A DNA stretch of 64,000 nt from Paenibacillus wynnii (GCF_000757885.1 NZ_JQCR01000002.1:1736001-1800000); one strand, 5' to 3'; positions 33,463 through 43,898 are shown, numbered from the stretch's first letter. Notes: generated by a model not told the origin, from the letters alone. Numbers and translations: made by a program.

Positions 33463-36276
33463 ATGTATAAGACAATAGATTTGCAAGGGTTATGGAATTT
33501 TCAATTAGATGAAGCCATGCAGGGAGTAGAACTGCCCTATGAAGATACCATCACACTGCCCGGCACCACCTCATACGCTAAAAAAGGAAAACCTAACGAT
33601 ACAGCTGAGACGGGATTTTTAACCGATCAATACAAATTCGAGGGAAGTGCCTGGTTCTCTAGAGAGTTTACGATTAATGAAGAGAATTCGGACAAGAACG
33701 GTTTTCTATACTTAGAAAGAACCCGCATAACGACCGTTTGGATCGATGGGAGCGAGGTCGGCACCCAAGACAGTCTGAGTACTCCGCATGTGTATGACGT
33801 CACAAAATATATGTCGCAAGGTACACATACCCTTACCATTCGAGTGGACAACACTGGTTATCCGACCAAAGGTGGCCACCTAACGTCCCCTGACACGCAG
33901 ACGAATTGGAACGGCCTCACAGGCAGAATCGAGCTGCAATTGTACAATCAAGCCTATCTGAGCGATGTTCAAATTTTTCCGAATATCCGCAAAAAGACTT
34001 TCACAATCCACGCCAAGGTGCTTGGCACGGATCAAGGGCTTTTATCTGTTTCCGCAGCCTCCTTCAACCTTGCACATGAGCATAAACCTGAACCTATGGA
34101 TGTTCCTGTTGCACCAGGTGACATTACGGTTACCTACCCTATGGGTGAGGACGCCCTTTTATGGAGTGAATTTGAGCCGAATTTATATAAGCTGAGTCTG
34201 AACCTAGTCCTTCAGGGCTCCATAGTGGATACACAGGAGATCATTGTCGGCTTACGTGATTTCCAGGCACAAGGTGATAAATTCACGATAAATGGAACGG
34301 CCACTTTTCTTCGCGGCAAGCATGACGGCTTGATTTTCCCATTGACCGGCTTTGCACCCACTACAGTGGAGGAATGGTTCAACGTATTGAGCATCTCAAA
34401 ATCCTATGGAATCAATCACTACCGCTTCCATACCTGCTGTCCTCCAGATGCTGCTTTTACCGCAGCGGATCTGCTTGGCATTTATATGCAGCCGGAACTG
34501 CCGTTCTGGGGCACTATTACCGATGACAAAGATGCAAACCATAATCAGGCGGAACAGGATTATCTGATTCGCGAGGGTTTTGAGATGATGAGAGTCTTCG
34601 GGAATCACCCCTCCTTCGCCATGATGTCTCTCGGTAATGAGCTTTGGGGCAGTCAGGAAAGAATTAATGCCATTTTGAAGTCCTACAAGGAAGTTGATAG
34701 CCGCCATCTTTACACGCAGGGATCCAATAACTTTCAGTTTGTACCCGTCATTCTGGAGCATGACGATTTCTTCTCGGGCGTCCGATTCTCCAGAGACAGA
34801 CTGATCAGAGGTTCCTACGCCATGTGCGATGCACCTCTTGGGCATATTCAGACCGATAAACCAAGCACAATGAAAGACTATGATGAGAATATTTCGCCCA
34901 CACAAAGCGTTGATCTATTGGAATTCAATGCCGAAGGAACGATCCAGATTCAATTCGGTACGGAAACAAAAACAGTGAATGCTTCGGAAGGTCAAGAGTT
35001 ACTCATCCCGAATATCCCTGTCATTTCTCATGAAATTGGACAGTATCAAACCTTCCCTGACTTCCGGGAAATCGATAAATACACGGGTCCCTTAAAAGCA
35101 CGAAACTTTGAACTATTCAAACAGCGCCTTGAGGAAAAAGGCTTGGATCATCTGGCTCAATTGTATTTTTCAGCCTCAGGAAAGCTTGCTATGGAATGCT
35201 ACAAGGAAGAACTGGAGGCCGCATTCCGATCCCGGAAGATGGCGGGGTTCCAGCTGTTGGATTTACAGGACTTCAGCGGACAAGGTACTGCTTTGGTCGG
35301 AGTCTTGGATGCATTTATGGATTCGAAGGGGCTTATTTCAGCAAAAGAATGGTGCAGCTTCTGCTCAGATGCCGTACTTCTAGCTAGATTCGACAAGTAC
35401 AATTACACGGCCGGGGAAGCTTTTCACGCACAGGTCGAATTAGCTTATTACAGACAAGTACCTCTGAACAACTTCAAGGTTTTGTGGAAGCTAACGAAAG
35501 ATAACGGCAGTGTATATAAAAGCGGAGAACTCCATGTTTCCAATCCTGAAGACACCAACTATCTTGAGATCGGCGAGATTAACATCCCTATGCCGAATCT
35601 AGAATCCATGACCAAACTCAGGTTTTCCCTAGAGATAGAAGGACTGGACGTGGAAAAAACTTACGATTTATGGGTGTATCCTGCGGAGGTATCCTTAGAC
35701 AAAACAGGTGTAAATCTGTTCAATCATTTATCTGAAGAAGCAGTTGCCCAGCTGGAAAAGGGGGAGAATGTCCTCCTTATTCCTCATCTCGGAGATTTAG
35801 CCAACTCCATTGAAGGCTTCTATAGTTCAGACTTTTGGTGCTATCCTATGTTCCGGTCCATCTCGGAGAGCATGAACAAGGAGGTTCCCGTGGGAACCAT
35901 GGGCTTACTGATTGATAATGAGCATCCTGTATTTAAGCATTTTCCTTGCGAGGAGCATTCTACGTACCCATGGTGGAGCATCGTTTCCAACTCCCGATCC
36001 ATTATTCTAGATGACACTCCAAGGGATTTCCGCCCGATCGTCCAGACGATAGATAACTTCGAGAGAAACCATAAGTTGGGTCTTCTATTTGAGTGCAAGA
36101 TTGCCAAAGGAAACTTGCTAGTGCTTACTTGTGACATGGAGCAGATAATCCATACACCTGAAGGGAAGCAGCTGTTCTCTAGTATTTTGACTTATGTAAA
36201 CTCAGAGGACTTCAAGCCGGCGACAACCTGGAGCGTATCTCTATTACAGTCTTATTTTAAGCAGAACGACCTTTAG
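33463..36276 (+). CDS. Glycoside hydrolase family 2 protein
   Basis: 937 residues, cytoplasmic (no signal peptide). N-terminal sugar-binding jelly roll (SAWFSREFTI; TVWIDGSEVG; GTHTLTIRVDNTGY), an immunoglobulin-like domain, then the TIM barrel starting INGTATFLRGKHDGLIFPL. MMSLGNELWG gives the acid/base Glu in the GNE motif, and PVISHEIGQYQTFPD the nucleophile Glu. The C-terminal 300 residues form further beta domains. GH2 includes beta-galactosidases, mannosidases and glucuronidases; the LRGKHDGLIFP start suggests a less-studied subgroup. ATG at 33463 follows AAAGGAGAGG; the in-frame ATG at 33367 lacks a site. Confidence 0.88.
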   Translation: MYKTIDLQGLWNFQLDEAMQGVELPYEDTITLPGTTSYAKKGKPNDTAETGFLTDQYKFEGSAWFSREFTINEENSDKNGFLYLERTRITTVWIDGSEVGTQDSLSTPHVYDVTKYMSQGTHTLTIRVDNTGYPTKGGHLTSPDTQTNWNGLTGRIELQLYNQAYLSDVQIFPNIRKKTFTIHAKVLGTDQGLLSVSAASFNLAHEHKPEPMDVPVAPGDITVTYPMGEDALLWSEFEPNLYKLSLNLVLQGSIVDTQEIIVGLRDFQAQGDKFTINGTATFLRGKHDGLIFPLTGFAPTTVEEWFNVLSISKSYGINHYRFHTCCPPDAAFTAADLLGIYMQPELPFWGTITDDKDANHNQAEQDYLIREGFEMMRVFGNHPSFAMMSLGNELWGSQERINAILKSYKEVDSRHLYTQGSNNFQFVPVILEHDDFFSGVRFSRDRLIRGSYAMCDAPLGHIQTDKPSTMKDYDENISPTQSVDLLEFNAEGTIQIQFGTETKTVNASEGQELLIPNIPVISHEIGQYQTFPDFREIDKYTGPLKARNFELFKQRLEEKGLDHLAQLYFSASGKLAMECYKEELEAAFRSRKMAGFQLLDLQDFSGQGTALVGVLDAFMDSKGLISAKEWCSFCSDAVLLARFDKYNYTAGEAFHAQVELAYYRQVPLNNFKVLWKLTKDNGSVYKSGELHVSNPEDTNYLEIGEINIPMPNLESMTKLRFSLEIEGLDVEKTYDLWVYPAEVSLDKTGVNLFNHLSEEAVAQLEKGENVLLIPHLGDLANSIEGFYSSDFWCYPMFRSISESMNKEVPVGTMGLLIDNEHPVFKHFPCEEHSTYPWWSIVSNSRSIILDDTPRDFRPIVQTIDNFERNHKLGLLFECKIAKGNLLVLTCDMEQIIHTPEGKQLFSSILTYVNSEDFKPATTWSVSLLQSYFKQNDL

Positions 36277-36304
36277 TCCATTTCTTAATTTTTCTTATAT
36301 TTTG

Positions 36305-36345
36305 AAAAAAAACTGGCGCCGATGCTGTATCGACGTCAGTTTTTG
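36305..36345. terminator. Terminator between the GH2 gene and the convergent oxidoreductase gene
   Basis: AAAAACTGgCGcCGAT / ATCGaCGtCAGTTTTT, imperfect stem, T-runs on both strands. Confidence 0.75.
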
Positions 36346-36355
36346 CATTTTATTC

Positions 36356-37438
36356 TTAATTAAAGTAAACAGCTTTGCCTGTACGCGCAGATTCATAAAG
36401 GGCCTCCAAAATCAAGGAAACCACATACGCCTGTTCAGGTTTGACCAGCGGATCTTTATCCTGATCAATAGCATCAATCCACTTTCGCATCTCCAAGTCA
36501 GGTGCACTTTCCTCATTGCCGTCATAGAAAGCCACTCCACCCGCACTCAGCTCAATTTCATTTGTATACAAGCGTCCAAACTGTTCACCATTAATACGTA
36601 AACCATTCTTCATGTCTGCGCCAGCTTCCGTTCCACTCAAGCTGCATTTGGCCTCATCCACTTCTAGAGAATTGAGAGCCCAACTGGATTCCAGCATGAT
36701 CGTAGCGCCATTCTCCATGACAATCATTCCAAAGGCCGAATCCTCAACCTTGAACTTCTCGGGATCCCAAGGCCCCCATGCATTGGCGGCATTTTCTCTT
36801 TGAGACAGCTCATGATATTTGGTTCCCAAGACAACCTTTGGCTTATAATTGTCCATCATCCATAAGGTCAGATCAAGCGCATGGGTTCCGATATCAATCA
36901 AAGGTCCTCCGCCTTGCTTTTCCTCATCAAGGAATACGCCCCAGGTCGGTACTGCTCTTCTTCGAATGGCATGGGCTCTCGCATAATAAATATGGCCTAG
37001 CTGACCTGCCTCACAGAGTTTTTTCAGATACAAGCTGTCTTCTCTGAATCGATTGTTATAACCAATTGTTAATTTCTTTCCGGTTCTTTCAGCGGCTTCT
37101 AGCATTTTTTTGGCATCTGCTGCCGTCTTAGCCATCGGTTTCTCACACATCACATGCTTGCCAGCTTCTAAGGCGGCGATGGAAATTTCGGCATGAGATT
37201 CGTTCGGAGTCAGTACATGAATAATATCAATCGTACCGTCTTCAAGTAATGCTGTGTAATCTGTATAGACTTTGGCGTTCTCGCCCCCGTATTGTTTGGC
37301 AGCCACTTCAGCCCGTTCCTCCACAATATCGCAGAAGGCAACGATTTCAATATTCTTTAGCTTGCTTAAGCTTGGAAAATGCTTTCCGTTTGCGATTCCA
37401 CCGCAGCCAATAATCCCTAGACGATAGACTTTACTCAT
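36356..37438 (-). CDS. Gfo/Idh/MocA-family oxidoreductase
   Basis: 360 residues. YRLGIIGCGGIANGKHFP is the Rossmann NAD(P)-binding start; HVLTPNESHAEISIAALEAGKHVMCEKPMA has the conserved EKP with the catalytic lysine; GGGPLIDIGTHALDLTLWMM holds the His of the active site. These enzymes oxidise sugars or inositols, or take part in multi-step keto-sugar glycoside cleavage. The gene lies just after the AraC regulator gene on the same strand. The start is uncertain: ATG at 37438, 37447 and 37450 and GTG at 37456 are in frame; 37438 gives the family's usual N-terminus. Confidence 0.9.
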   Translation of the reverse strand: MSKVYRLGIIGCGGIANGKHFPSLSKLKNIEIVAFCDIVEERAEVAAKQYGGENAKVYTDYTALLEDGTIDIIHVLTPNESHAEISIAALEAGKHVMCEKPMAKTAADAKKMLEAAERTGKKLTIGYNNRFREDSLYLKKLCEAGQLGHIYYARAHAIRRRAVPTWGVFLDEEKQGGGPLIDIGTHALDLTLWMMDNYKPKVVLGTKYHELSQRENAANAWGPWDPEKFKVEDSAFGMIVMENGATIMLESSWALNSLEVDEAKCSLSGTEAGADMKNGLRINGEQFGRLYTNEIELSAGGVAFYDGNEESAPDLEMRKWIDAIDQDKDPLVKPEQAYVVSLILEALYESARTGKAVYFN

Positions 37439-37452
37439 ATTATTCATCATCC

Positions 37453-38364
37453 TCACTTTGTAGTGTACTTCCCGTTACGATAGGTAGCCGGTGTCATGCC
37501 TAACCGCTTGCGAAAAACAATATGCAAATAATTTGCATTCGTAAATCCTTCAGATTGAGCAATCCGCTCTATGGAGAGAGCGCTTTCTAATAACTTTCGG
37601 CATACGCCTTGCAACCGAATATCTTCAAGAATTCGAGAGAATGTTTGTTCAGGGTTCACCTTTTTAAAAATCCTCTGCAGCTGTCTGGAGCTGATATTCA
37701 GTTTCTCCGCTACATTGTCCAAAGTGACCACACCGGAAACATTCGCCTTCATGTATTGAATTGCATAATGGTACCTGTAGTTCAACATATCCCGCGCCGG
37801 TGCTTCTGTAACCACTCCACCTGAGTCATAAGCTCTCACTGTCTTCAACAGAATACTGATCACCTGGTGCTTAATAGAGGTATAATATCCGGTTAGCTTC
37901 CCATCACACGCCTTATAAGCTTCAAGAAAACATTCCATGGCATAATGACGATCAGGGATTGGAATGAGGGGCAGTTGCCGCAGCTTTTCAACACATTCCT
38001 CAGCTTCAGCCACCTCCCAGGGGTCCACTCCATCTCTAAGTTTCTCTTTGATATCGATATGCAGGCAAAGTTCGTCCATGGACTCTTCGCGATCCGCTTC
38101 CTGATAGTGCATAACACCGGGGCCGGTTAAATAAAGCATACCCTCCGTTAATGCATACTCCTGCTCACCCAGAATTACCTTCCCCTTGCCTTTGGGGATA
38201 AAATGAAATTCATACTCGGAGTGATTATGGAAATCAATAATTCTTCCGGGTGGAAAGGATGTTAGGTGAAACCTGAATACTACAATTTCATAATGTCCCC
38301 ACTGAATTGAAATATCGAGCCTCTCCAGCATATCTTGCTTTTGAGACATCATTTGAAAGTTCAA
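37453..38364 (-). CDS. AraC-family transcriptional regulator
   Basis: 303 residues. N-terminal cupin-like sensor (GRIIDFHNHSEYEFHFIPKGKGKVILGEQEYAL) and a C-terminal double helix-turn-helix: VTLDNVAEKLNISSRQLQRIFKKVNPEQTFS and IERIAQSEGFTNANYLHIVFRKRLGMTPATYR. It should sense a sugar or oligosaccharide and activate the neighbouring oxidoreductase genes and perhaps the GH2 gene. TTG at 38364 overlaps the TGA of the upstream gene by four bases (TTGA) and has GAGG eight bases before it, so translation is coupled. Confidence 0.9.
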   Translation of the reverse strand: MNFQMMSQKQDMLERLDISIQWGHYEIVVFRFHLTSFPPGRIIDFHNHSEYEFHFIPKGKGKVILGEQEYALTEGMLYLTGPGVMHYQEADREESMDELCLHIDIKEKLRDGVDPWEVAEAEECVEKLRQLPLIPIPDRHYAMECFLEAYKACDGKLTGYYTSIKHQVISILLKTVRAYDSGGVVTEAPARDMLNYRYHYAIQYMKANVSGVVTLDNVAEKLNISSRQLQRIFKKVNPEQTFSRILEDIRLQGVCRKLLESALSIERIAQSEGFTNANYLHIVFRKRLGMTPATYRNGKYTTK

Positions 38365-39365
38365 GGGCGTACCTCGGATATTGACAGGACACGTCCCTCT
38401 TTTGCCGAACGATTCGCAGCTTCCATTAATACTGTAAGTTCAACAGCCGTTTGGATATTCTCCTCAGCGAGTGTATTCAATTGTATATGATTGACCCATT
38501 GATGAAAGGCGCTTTCCCGATTGTTTTTCAATTGGATTTCTGTCCAACTATTCGAGGCCTCCGCCAATTTGTTGGTCTTAAGCAACAGCTTCTCCTCCGG
38601 TGTTCCGAATAAAAGAGTCCCTTCCGTTCCATGAACTTCGATGGTAAACGGCGAGTGGCTATTCACAAATCCAGCCTCCACCACGCCGATAGCTCCTGAT
38701 TTCGTAAAGAGAGTGGCTACTGCATTGTCTTCCACTTCTTTGCCAGTGACATAACCAAAATTCGCACTTACACCCGTCACTTCCTGACCTAAAAATAGCC
38801 GGGTTAAATACATCGGATGACAACCCAGATCAATCAAAGCGCCGCCTGAGCATTGCTCCAGGTTATAAAAGTGCTCCGGTAGCCAGCCCGCAACAGCTCC
38901 ATTATGAGATAATCGAACTCTGACATACGTAATTTCACCGAGCAAGCCCTGACTAAGCAGCTCTTGAATGGACAAAGTATATCCGTCATTTAATCGGGGT
39001 AAGGAAACGGTCAATTTTAGCTGCTTCTGATGAACCTCCGACAGGATTTCATCAACCTCCCTCACCGTTGGAGCAATAACCTTTTCTGTGAAAATGTGTT
39101 TGCCTGCTTGGGCAGCAGCTATCAGTACATCTCTATGCATGTTGGTCGGCGCATCTACGATTACGGCGTCAACATTCTCCTGCGAAAGAAGCTCATCGAG
39201 TGAGGTGAAAAAAGGAACACCCATCAATTCAGCAGCCTTCTTTCCACGATCAATATCCTCGTCCCACACCGCCGCTATATACGTATCCTCATGCTCCTGA
39301 ACTTGCTTAACATAGTCCCATGCATGCACATGCCAAAAGCTGATCACACCTATTCCGATGCTCAT
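38361..39365 (-). CDS. Gfo/Idh/MocA-family oxidoreductase
   Basis: 334 residues. SIGIGVISFWHVHAWDYVKQV is an unusual Rossmann start for the family: GxxxxxH replaces the classic GxGxxG, which is seen in a subset acting on keto-sugars. VDAPTNMHRDVLIAAAQAGKHIFTEKVIAPT carries the EK motif (V in place of P), and GGALIDLGCHPMYLTRLFLG the second-domain His. ATG at 39365 has GGAGGT seven bases upstream. First gene of a three-gene minus-strand operon with the AraC regulator and a second oxidoreductase. Substrate unknown. Confidence 0.88.
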   Translation of the reverse strand: MSIGIGVISFWHVHAWDYVKQVQEHEDTYIAAVWDEDIDRGKKAAELMGVPFFTSLDELLSQENVDAVIVDAPTNMHRDVLIAAAQAGKHIFTEKVIAPTVREVDEILSEVHQKQLKLTVSLPRLNDGYTLSIQELLSQGLLGEITYVRVRLSHNGAVAGWLPEHFYNLEQCSGGALIDLGCHPMYLTRLFLGQEVTGVSANFGYVTGKEVEDNAVATLFTKSGAIGVVEAGFVNSHSPFTIEVHGTEGTLLFGTPEEKLLLKTNKLAEASNSWTEIQLKNNRESAFHQWVNHIQLNTLAEENIQTAVELTVLMEAANRSAKEGRVLSISEVRP

Positions 39366-39540
39366 TATGTTTACCTCCAACATATATTATTCTGACATCT
39401 ATCTATAAATTAACACATTTCTCTTAGACATTTTAGTAGGTAAAGAAGACATTATTTATATAAGATTACGACATCCAAACTCTATAAGCGTAATTATACT
39501 CCTAAGGATAAGCCAATAGAAACACTTGAGTTCCATCAAC

Positions 39541-39590
39541 AAAAAAAGTGTTCCGCTGCATCCGAAGATGACAAACGGAACACTTTTTTA
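39541..39590. terminator. Bidirectional terminator downstream of the SLH nucleotidase
   Basis: AAAAAGTGTTCCG pairs with CGGAACACTTTTT across about 20 bases; T-run on both strands. Confidence 0.8.
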
Positions 39591-39626
39591 TGTTAGTGTT
39601 GCGGTAAATTTAAAATGCCAGAAAGT

Positions 39627-42600
39627 TTAGGACGCCAGACCCAGCATACGGAAGATAATAACCGCTGCTTGAGCACGGTTGGTGATGCCCTTCGGTCCGA
39701 ATTCGTCAGCATCAATTCCGTTAATAATCCCAAGGTCAGTCAACTGTGCTACAGATTCCTGTGCGTAGGAGGCAATTTCACCCTTATCGGCAAACTTCTG
39801 GAGTGCTGCGTTATGGTTGCCAGACTGCAGAAGTCCCTTAAACTTCAGAGCATTTGCGACCATAATGGCCATTTCTTCACGGGTGATTTCGCGGCCCGGT
39901 TCAAACTTACCGTTTCCAGAACCTTTGACGAGCCCGGCATTTACGCCGATGGAAATCGCATCAGTATACCAAACACCTGATTTCACATCACTAAATGTAA
40001 CTGGTTTACCAGCGGTACTCGGTAAATTCAACGCGCGAACCAGTATAGTTACAAATTCAGCACGTGATACATTTTGGGCCGGCGCGAAATTGTCTCCGCC
40101 CACACCTTTGAGAATACCTTGGGCTGCTAGGGCCTTAATGGCTGATTGAGCCCATACCACCTTACCGAGATCCTTGAATTCCACTACCGGTGCAGCAGTC
40201 GGAGCCGGTGTAGAACTTGGCGCCGGTGTTGCCGAAGGCGTCGCGGTTGGACTTGGTGTAGGAGTCGGGGCAACAGGTCCCGGATTATATGGCGCTGGCG
40301 TTTCTACAGGTGAGGTCGAATTGTTAATACGGCCCTCAATACTCGCCGTAATTACTCCACCCTTAAACATCTTGACGATATAATCGTAGAAAACGTCTAG
40401 ATCAATCGGTCCAGGTACAGAAGTACTGGCTTGTGTCAGTACGGCGTAGTTATCTCCGCCGGCAGCCATGAAGTTGTTGACAACAGCCGTATAACTTTGG
40501 GTCGGATTAATCGGTGTTCCATTCGCAAGCGTTAAGCTTGAAATACGGGTAGCTACCGGAGCTTCCAGATTCGCCGTATACTTCAAGCCTGATATTTGCA
40601 GCGTTTTGATATCGTATGTTCCATCAGGTTTCACGAACCATTGCTGTTGGAGCAGGGTTTTAATCTGTGCGCCAGTGAGCGTCAGCTTCACTAAGGTGTT
40701 ACCGAACGGCTGAATTTTAGCCAGATCACCAAAGGTCACATTCCCACTTGGAAGATCGGCACGAATTCCGCCCGGATTCATGAAGGCAAAGTCCGCAGGA
40801 CCTTTACCATCGCCAAAGTCGGAGCTGCGCATCGCATCGGCGATTAGATTACCAAGTGAAGATTCCTTCGTGTAAGCATCTGTTCGTGTAATCTTTCCGT
40901 CCGTTGTCCCAACGGGTTTGGTCAACTCCGGATGTGAATTCAGATAATGGTTGACCAGAGCAACCGTATCTGCGTCCGGGGTCACACCTTCATGAAATGT
41001 AGAGGTAATGACAGCAGATTTGCTCAACACATCACCAGTCTTAGGGTCAATGAGAAGCTTAATGTCCTCAAATGCTGTTCCATAGGAGTACGCTTGAACA
41101 ATAAGCTTCCCGTTAACTACTCCATTAGCCAGTGCGTGATTGTCACCCGCAACGATTACATCAACAGGAGAGTTCGCCGGAAGTGCAGTTGCCAGATCAG
41201 CAGCTTCTCCCGTAGTCACACCACTCCTAGTCGAAGCTGGATCATGCGCCAGGATGATAATGGTTTGAACTCCCTTATCCTGAAGTTCCTTGGCGTAAGC
41301 TTCAACCGCAGCAACTTCTTCCTGCGGTGTCAGGAAGCGCACACCTGCTGTGCCTGAAGGAGATACCTTACTTGGCGTAGACTTGGTGACAAGACCGATA
41401 AATCCGATCTTCACACCGCCCACTTCCTTAATTACATAAGGGTCGATAATGGGTTTGCCAGTGGTGCTGTCTACAGCATTAGCATTAATGTATGGGAAGT
41501 TTACGCCTTCATGGGTTACTTTCGGATCTTTGGGATCTACTCCGCCCTTAAGCTGAGACATCAGAGCCGCAACCCCTTGGTCAAACTCATGGTTACCCAA
41601 GGAACCCACATCGAAGCCCATCATATTCATCCATTTCAATGTTGGTTCATCCCGTTCCAGCGAGGATACCGGAGCAGATGCACCTACAGAGTCACCGTTA
41701 TGGAAAAGCACTGAATTTTCATAGATGGCCCGAGCTTGTTTCAAGTAGGTCGCCAAAATAGCCGCCGTTCCCGCTGGCTTATTACTAACGGTAGATACCG
41801 TGTCGAGCTGGCCATGGAAATCGTTGATACCAATTAGGTGAACTTCAACGGGAATATTCACTTTGAAGATGCCGAAGCCTTTAATGTCCTTCTCATTGGT
41901 ATAAGTCATATTGTTTGGAAGTACACCCTCTGCCTCCGGTGCCGAGATGAAGGTGGTATTAACGTTCTTATTAATAGACAAGAGCGACCAGTTATTATCC
42001 GCCGTAGGATTAATTGTTCCTACTTCGGAAATATAATCCATCAGAACCTGCCGGTTCTCTTCCTGAGAATCAATGATCATTTGTGAATCTTTGACACCGG
42101 GAAAGTTACCACCACCGCTCGCGCGATAGTTATTCGTAACTACGATGAAATCCATTTTCAGATCCAACGGTTTATTATTATAGGTTATATTCGTCACACG
42201 GCTCGAGTCCGCGTTCTTAATGACTCCTTTCGAGTCGTATTTCGCCTCTTTCGTCACATCAAATTTATACTTTATTCCGTCAATCACATCAAAGTTATAT
42301 ACGGCAAAAGAAGGATCAAGCAATGATTGCGGTGTTGTAAGAGTTGGATCAATCTTGTTGAATGCACCCGCACTCATTTCAAGCCATTCTTTTACGGTAG
42401 AACCTTTAACCTTGATCGCTTTCAGCGTATTGTCGTACAAGTACAGGTCGCTTGCACTTCGGATCGTTAGGTCACCCGCGGCAATGTTTGTATACTCAGT
42501 AGGACCGTTGCGTCCGGCTTTAAAGGGTGCAGCTACACTTAGAATCGGGAGATCCTTGTACTCTGGGAGATTGGTGTTGATATACTTCTCTGCATACCAC

Positions 42601-43898
42601 TTCTGTGCTTGCGTTACGATTTGGACGGTAGGGTCATCCTGAACCATCGCAAAATAGCTGTTCATCGGTGCCGTTGTCACGCCCAGCTTCTGCCCAGTGT
42701 AGGCGATAGTAGCGTTATGAGCAGTTTCAACCGCTGCAAATACGCTTGAATCTCCCGTAACCCCAGAGATGGATCGGTTGGAAGCCTTGGTGTTTTCCTT
42801 ATCCACCTTCCACCCACTGCCATCCTGAACAATCTTAATGTCGATCAGACCCAGATTGCCGCCGCCATATCCGGCTTGAACAGCTGGGGTACCGTTAATG
42901 TGCCCATACACATTATCCACAACAGATACACTGCTGTTGTTGTAGGGCAATCCCGTTGCAGGATCTTTGAATGAGACGTCCAATTTGTCGTTGTCGCCCG
43001 TAGGGAATACCTTGTGTGTATGCGAGAATGTGATAGCATCAATGCCAGGCACCTTGCTCAGTGCATTGATATCATTCTCGGAGCCATCCCCTTGAACAGC
43101 ACCTGCATCAAACCCGGTGTGTGCCATGGCGATAATGACTTGCGCTCCATCGGCTTGCATCTCTGGCACGAACTTCGCTGCGGTTTCAGCGATATCCTTA
43201 GTAATTACCTTGCCTTCCAGGTTAACCTTATCCCACTCCATAATTTGTGGAGTGACAAGACCGAGCAGACCGACTTTAATCGTCTGATCAACACCATTGC
43301 TATCCTTTACTGTCTTATCAATAATAGTGTAGGGTTTGAACTGGTTTGTGAGTCCATCGGTTTTATAAATATTGGCGTTCAAATACTCAAAATTCGCTCC
43401 GGTATTTGACTGTCCACTGCCTTTAATTGTTCGATCTAAAAATTCCAGACCATAGTTAAACTCGTGATTACCAAATATCGCCGCATCATATTGCATGGCG
43501 TTCATAGCAGCCATCATCGGGTGAATCATGGTTGGAGAATCTAGCAGTCCGGATTTCTTCGCCATATAAGTACCTAGCGGAGTTCCCTGAATTAGATCCC
43601 CATTGTCTAGGAGGAGGTTATTTACTTGTTCTGTTCTGGCTTGCTTAACCAGTGTTGCCGTTCGGTCGAGACCGACCGTTGCCGAGGGCGCATTTTTGAA
43701 ATAATCCCAGCCGGTGACGTTGGTGTGCACATCCGTTGTACTCATAAGCCGTAGATCAATAGTTGACGCAGCAGCGGCAGCCGCTTTTTCAGCAACCCCT
43801 ATAGTGCCCAAGAAAGTTCCGCCCAAGACCTGCGCAGAGAGTACAGCCGTAGTCAACAAGGAAGCAAAAGGCTTATTCCATCGTGATTTCCATCCCAT
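39627..43898 (-). CDS. Cell-surface 2',3'-cyclic nucleotide phosphodiesterase / 5'-nucleotidase with three SLH domains (YfkN-like)
   Basis: 1423 residues. A signal peptide ends near GVAEKAAAAAAS. First half: calcineurin-like phosphoesterase, LRLMSTTDVHTNVTGWDY, FGNHEFNYGLEFL and IAMAHTG, with its C-terminal nucleotide-binding domain. Second half: a second phosphoesterase and nucleotidase, LIGINDFHGQLD, SLGNHEFDQGV, VAGDNHALANGVV, and GGIRADLPSG and AGGDNYAVL in its C-domain. This is the YfkN arrangement. Then a Pro/Thr/Ala linker (PTPTPSPTATPSATPAPSS) and three SLH domains (FKDLGKVVWAQSAIKALAAQ; FSDVKSGVWYTDAIS; FADKGEIASYAQESVAQL) that bind pyruvylated wall polymer. It frees phosphate and nucleosides outside the cell. 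ATG at 43898 has GGGAGG 12 bases upstream. Confidence 0.93.
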   Translation of the reverse strand: MGWKSRWNKPFASLLTTAVLSAQVLGGTFLGTIGVAEKAAAAAASTIDLRLMSTTDVHTNVTGWDYFKNAPSATVGLDRTATLVKQARTEQVNNLLLDNGDLIQGTPLGTYMAKKSGLLDSPTMIHPMMAAMNAMQYDAAIFGNHEFNYGLEFLDRTIKGSGQSNTGANFEYLNANIYKTDGLTNQFKPYTIIDKTVKDSNGVDQTIKVGLLGLVTPQIMEWDKVNLEGKVITKDIAETAAKFVPEMQADGAQVIIAMAHTGFDAGAVQGDGSENDINALSKVPGIDAITFSHTHKVFPTGDNDKLDVSFKDPATGLPYNNSSVSVVDNVYGHINGTPAVQAGYGGGNLGLIDIKIVQDGSGWKVDKENTKASNRSISGVTGDSSVFAAVETAHNATIAYTGQKLGVTTAPMNSYFAMVQDDPTVQIVTQAQKWYAEKYINTNLPEYKDLPILSVAAPFKAGRNGPTEYTNIAAGDLTIRSASDLYLYDNTLKAIKVKGSTVKEWLEMSAGAFNKIDPTLTTPQSLLDPSFAVYNFDVIDGIKYKFDVTKEAKYDSKGVIKNADSSRVTNITYNNKPLDLKMDFIVVTNNYRASGGGNFPGVKDSQMIIDSQEENRQVLMDYISEVGTINPTADNNWSLLSINKNVNTTFISAPEAEGVLPNNMTYTNEKDIKGFGIFKVNIPVEVHLIGINDFHGQLDTVSTVSNKPAGTAAILATYLKQARAIYENSVLFHNGDSVGASAPVSSLERDEPTLKWMNMMGFDVGSLGNHEFDQGVAALMSQLKGGVDPKDPKVTHEGVNFPYINANAVDSTTGKPIIDPYVIKEVGGVKIGFIGLVTKSTPSKVSPSGTAGVRFLTPQEEVAAVEAYAKELQDKGVQTIIILAHDPASTRSGVTTGEAADLATALPANSPVDVIVAGDNHALANGVVNGKLIVQAYSYGTAFEDIKLLIDPKTGDVLSKSAVITSTFHEGVTPDADTVALVNHYLNSHPELTKPVGTTDGKITRTDAYTKESSLGNLIADAMRSSDFGDGKGPADFAFMNPGGIRADLPSGNVTFGDLAKIQPFGNTLVKLTLTGAQIKTLLQQQWFVKPDGTYDIKTLQISGLKYTANLEAPVATRISSLTLANGTPINPTQSYTAVVNNFMAAGGDNYAVLTQASTSVPGPIDLDVFYDYIVKMFKGGVITASIEGRINNSTSPVETPAPYNPGPVAPTPTPSPTATPSATPAPSSTPAPTAAPVVEFKDLGKVVWAQSAIKALAAQGILKGVGGDNFAPAQNVSRAEFVTILVRALNLPSTAGKPVTFSDVKSGVWYTDAISIGVNAGLVKGSGNGKFEPGREITREEMAIMVANALKFKGLLQSGNHNAALQKFADKGEIASYAQESVAQLTDLGIINGIDADEFGPKGITNRAQAAVIIFRMLGLAS

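Noticed and set aside
40174..40383. Gly/Val/Ala-rich plus-strand frame inside the SLH nucleotidase
   Set aside because: It is the antisense of the Pro/Thr/Ala linker and has no ribosome binding site.
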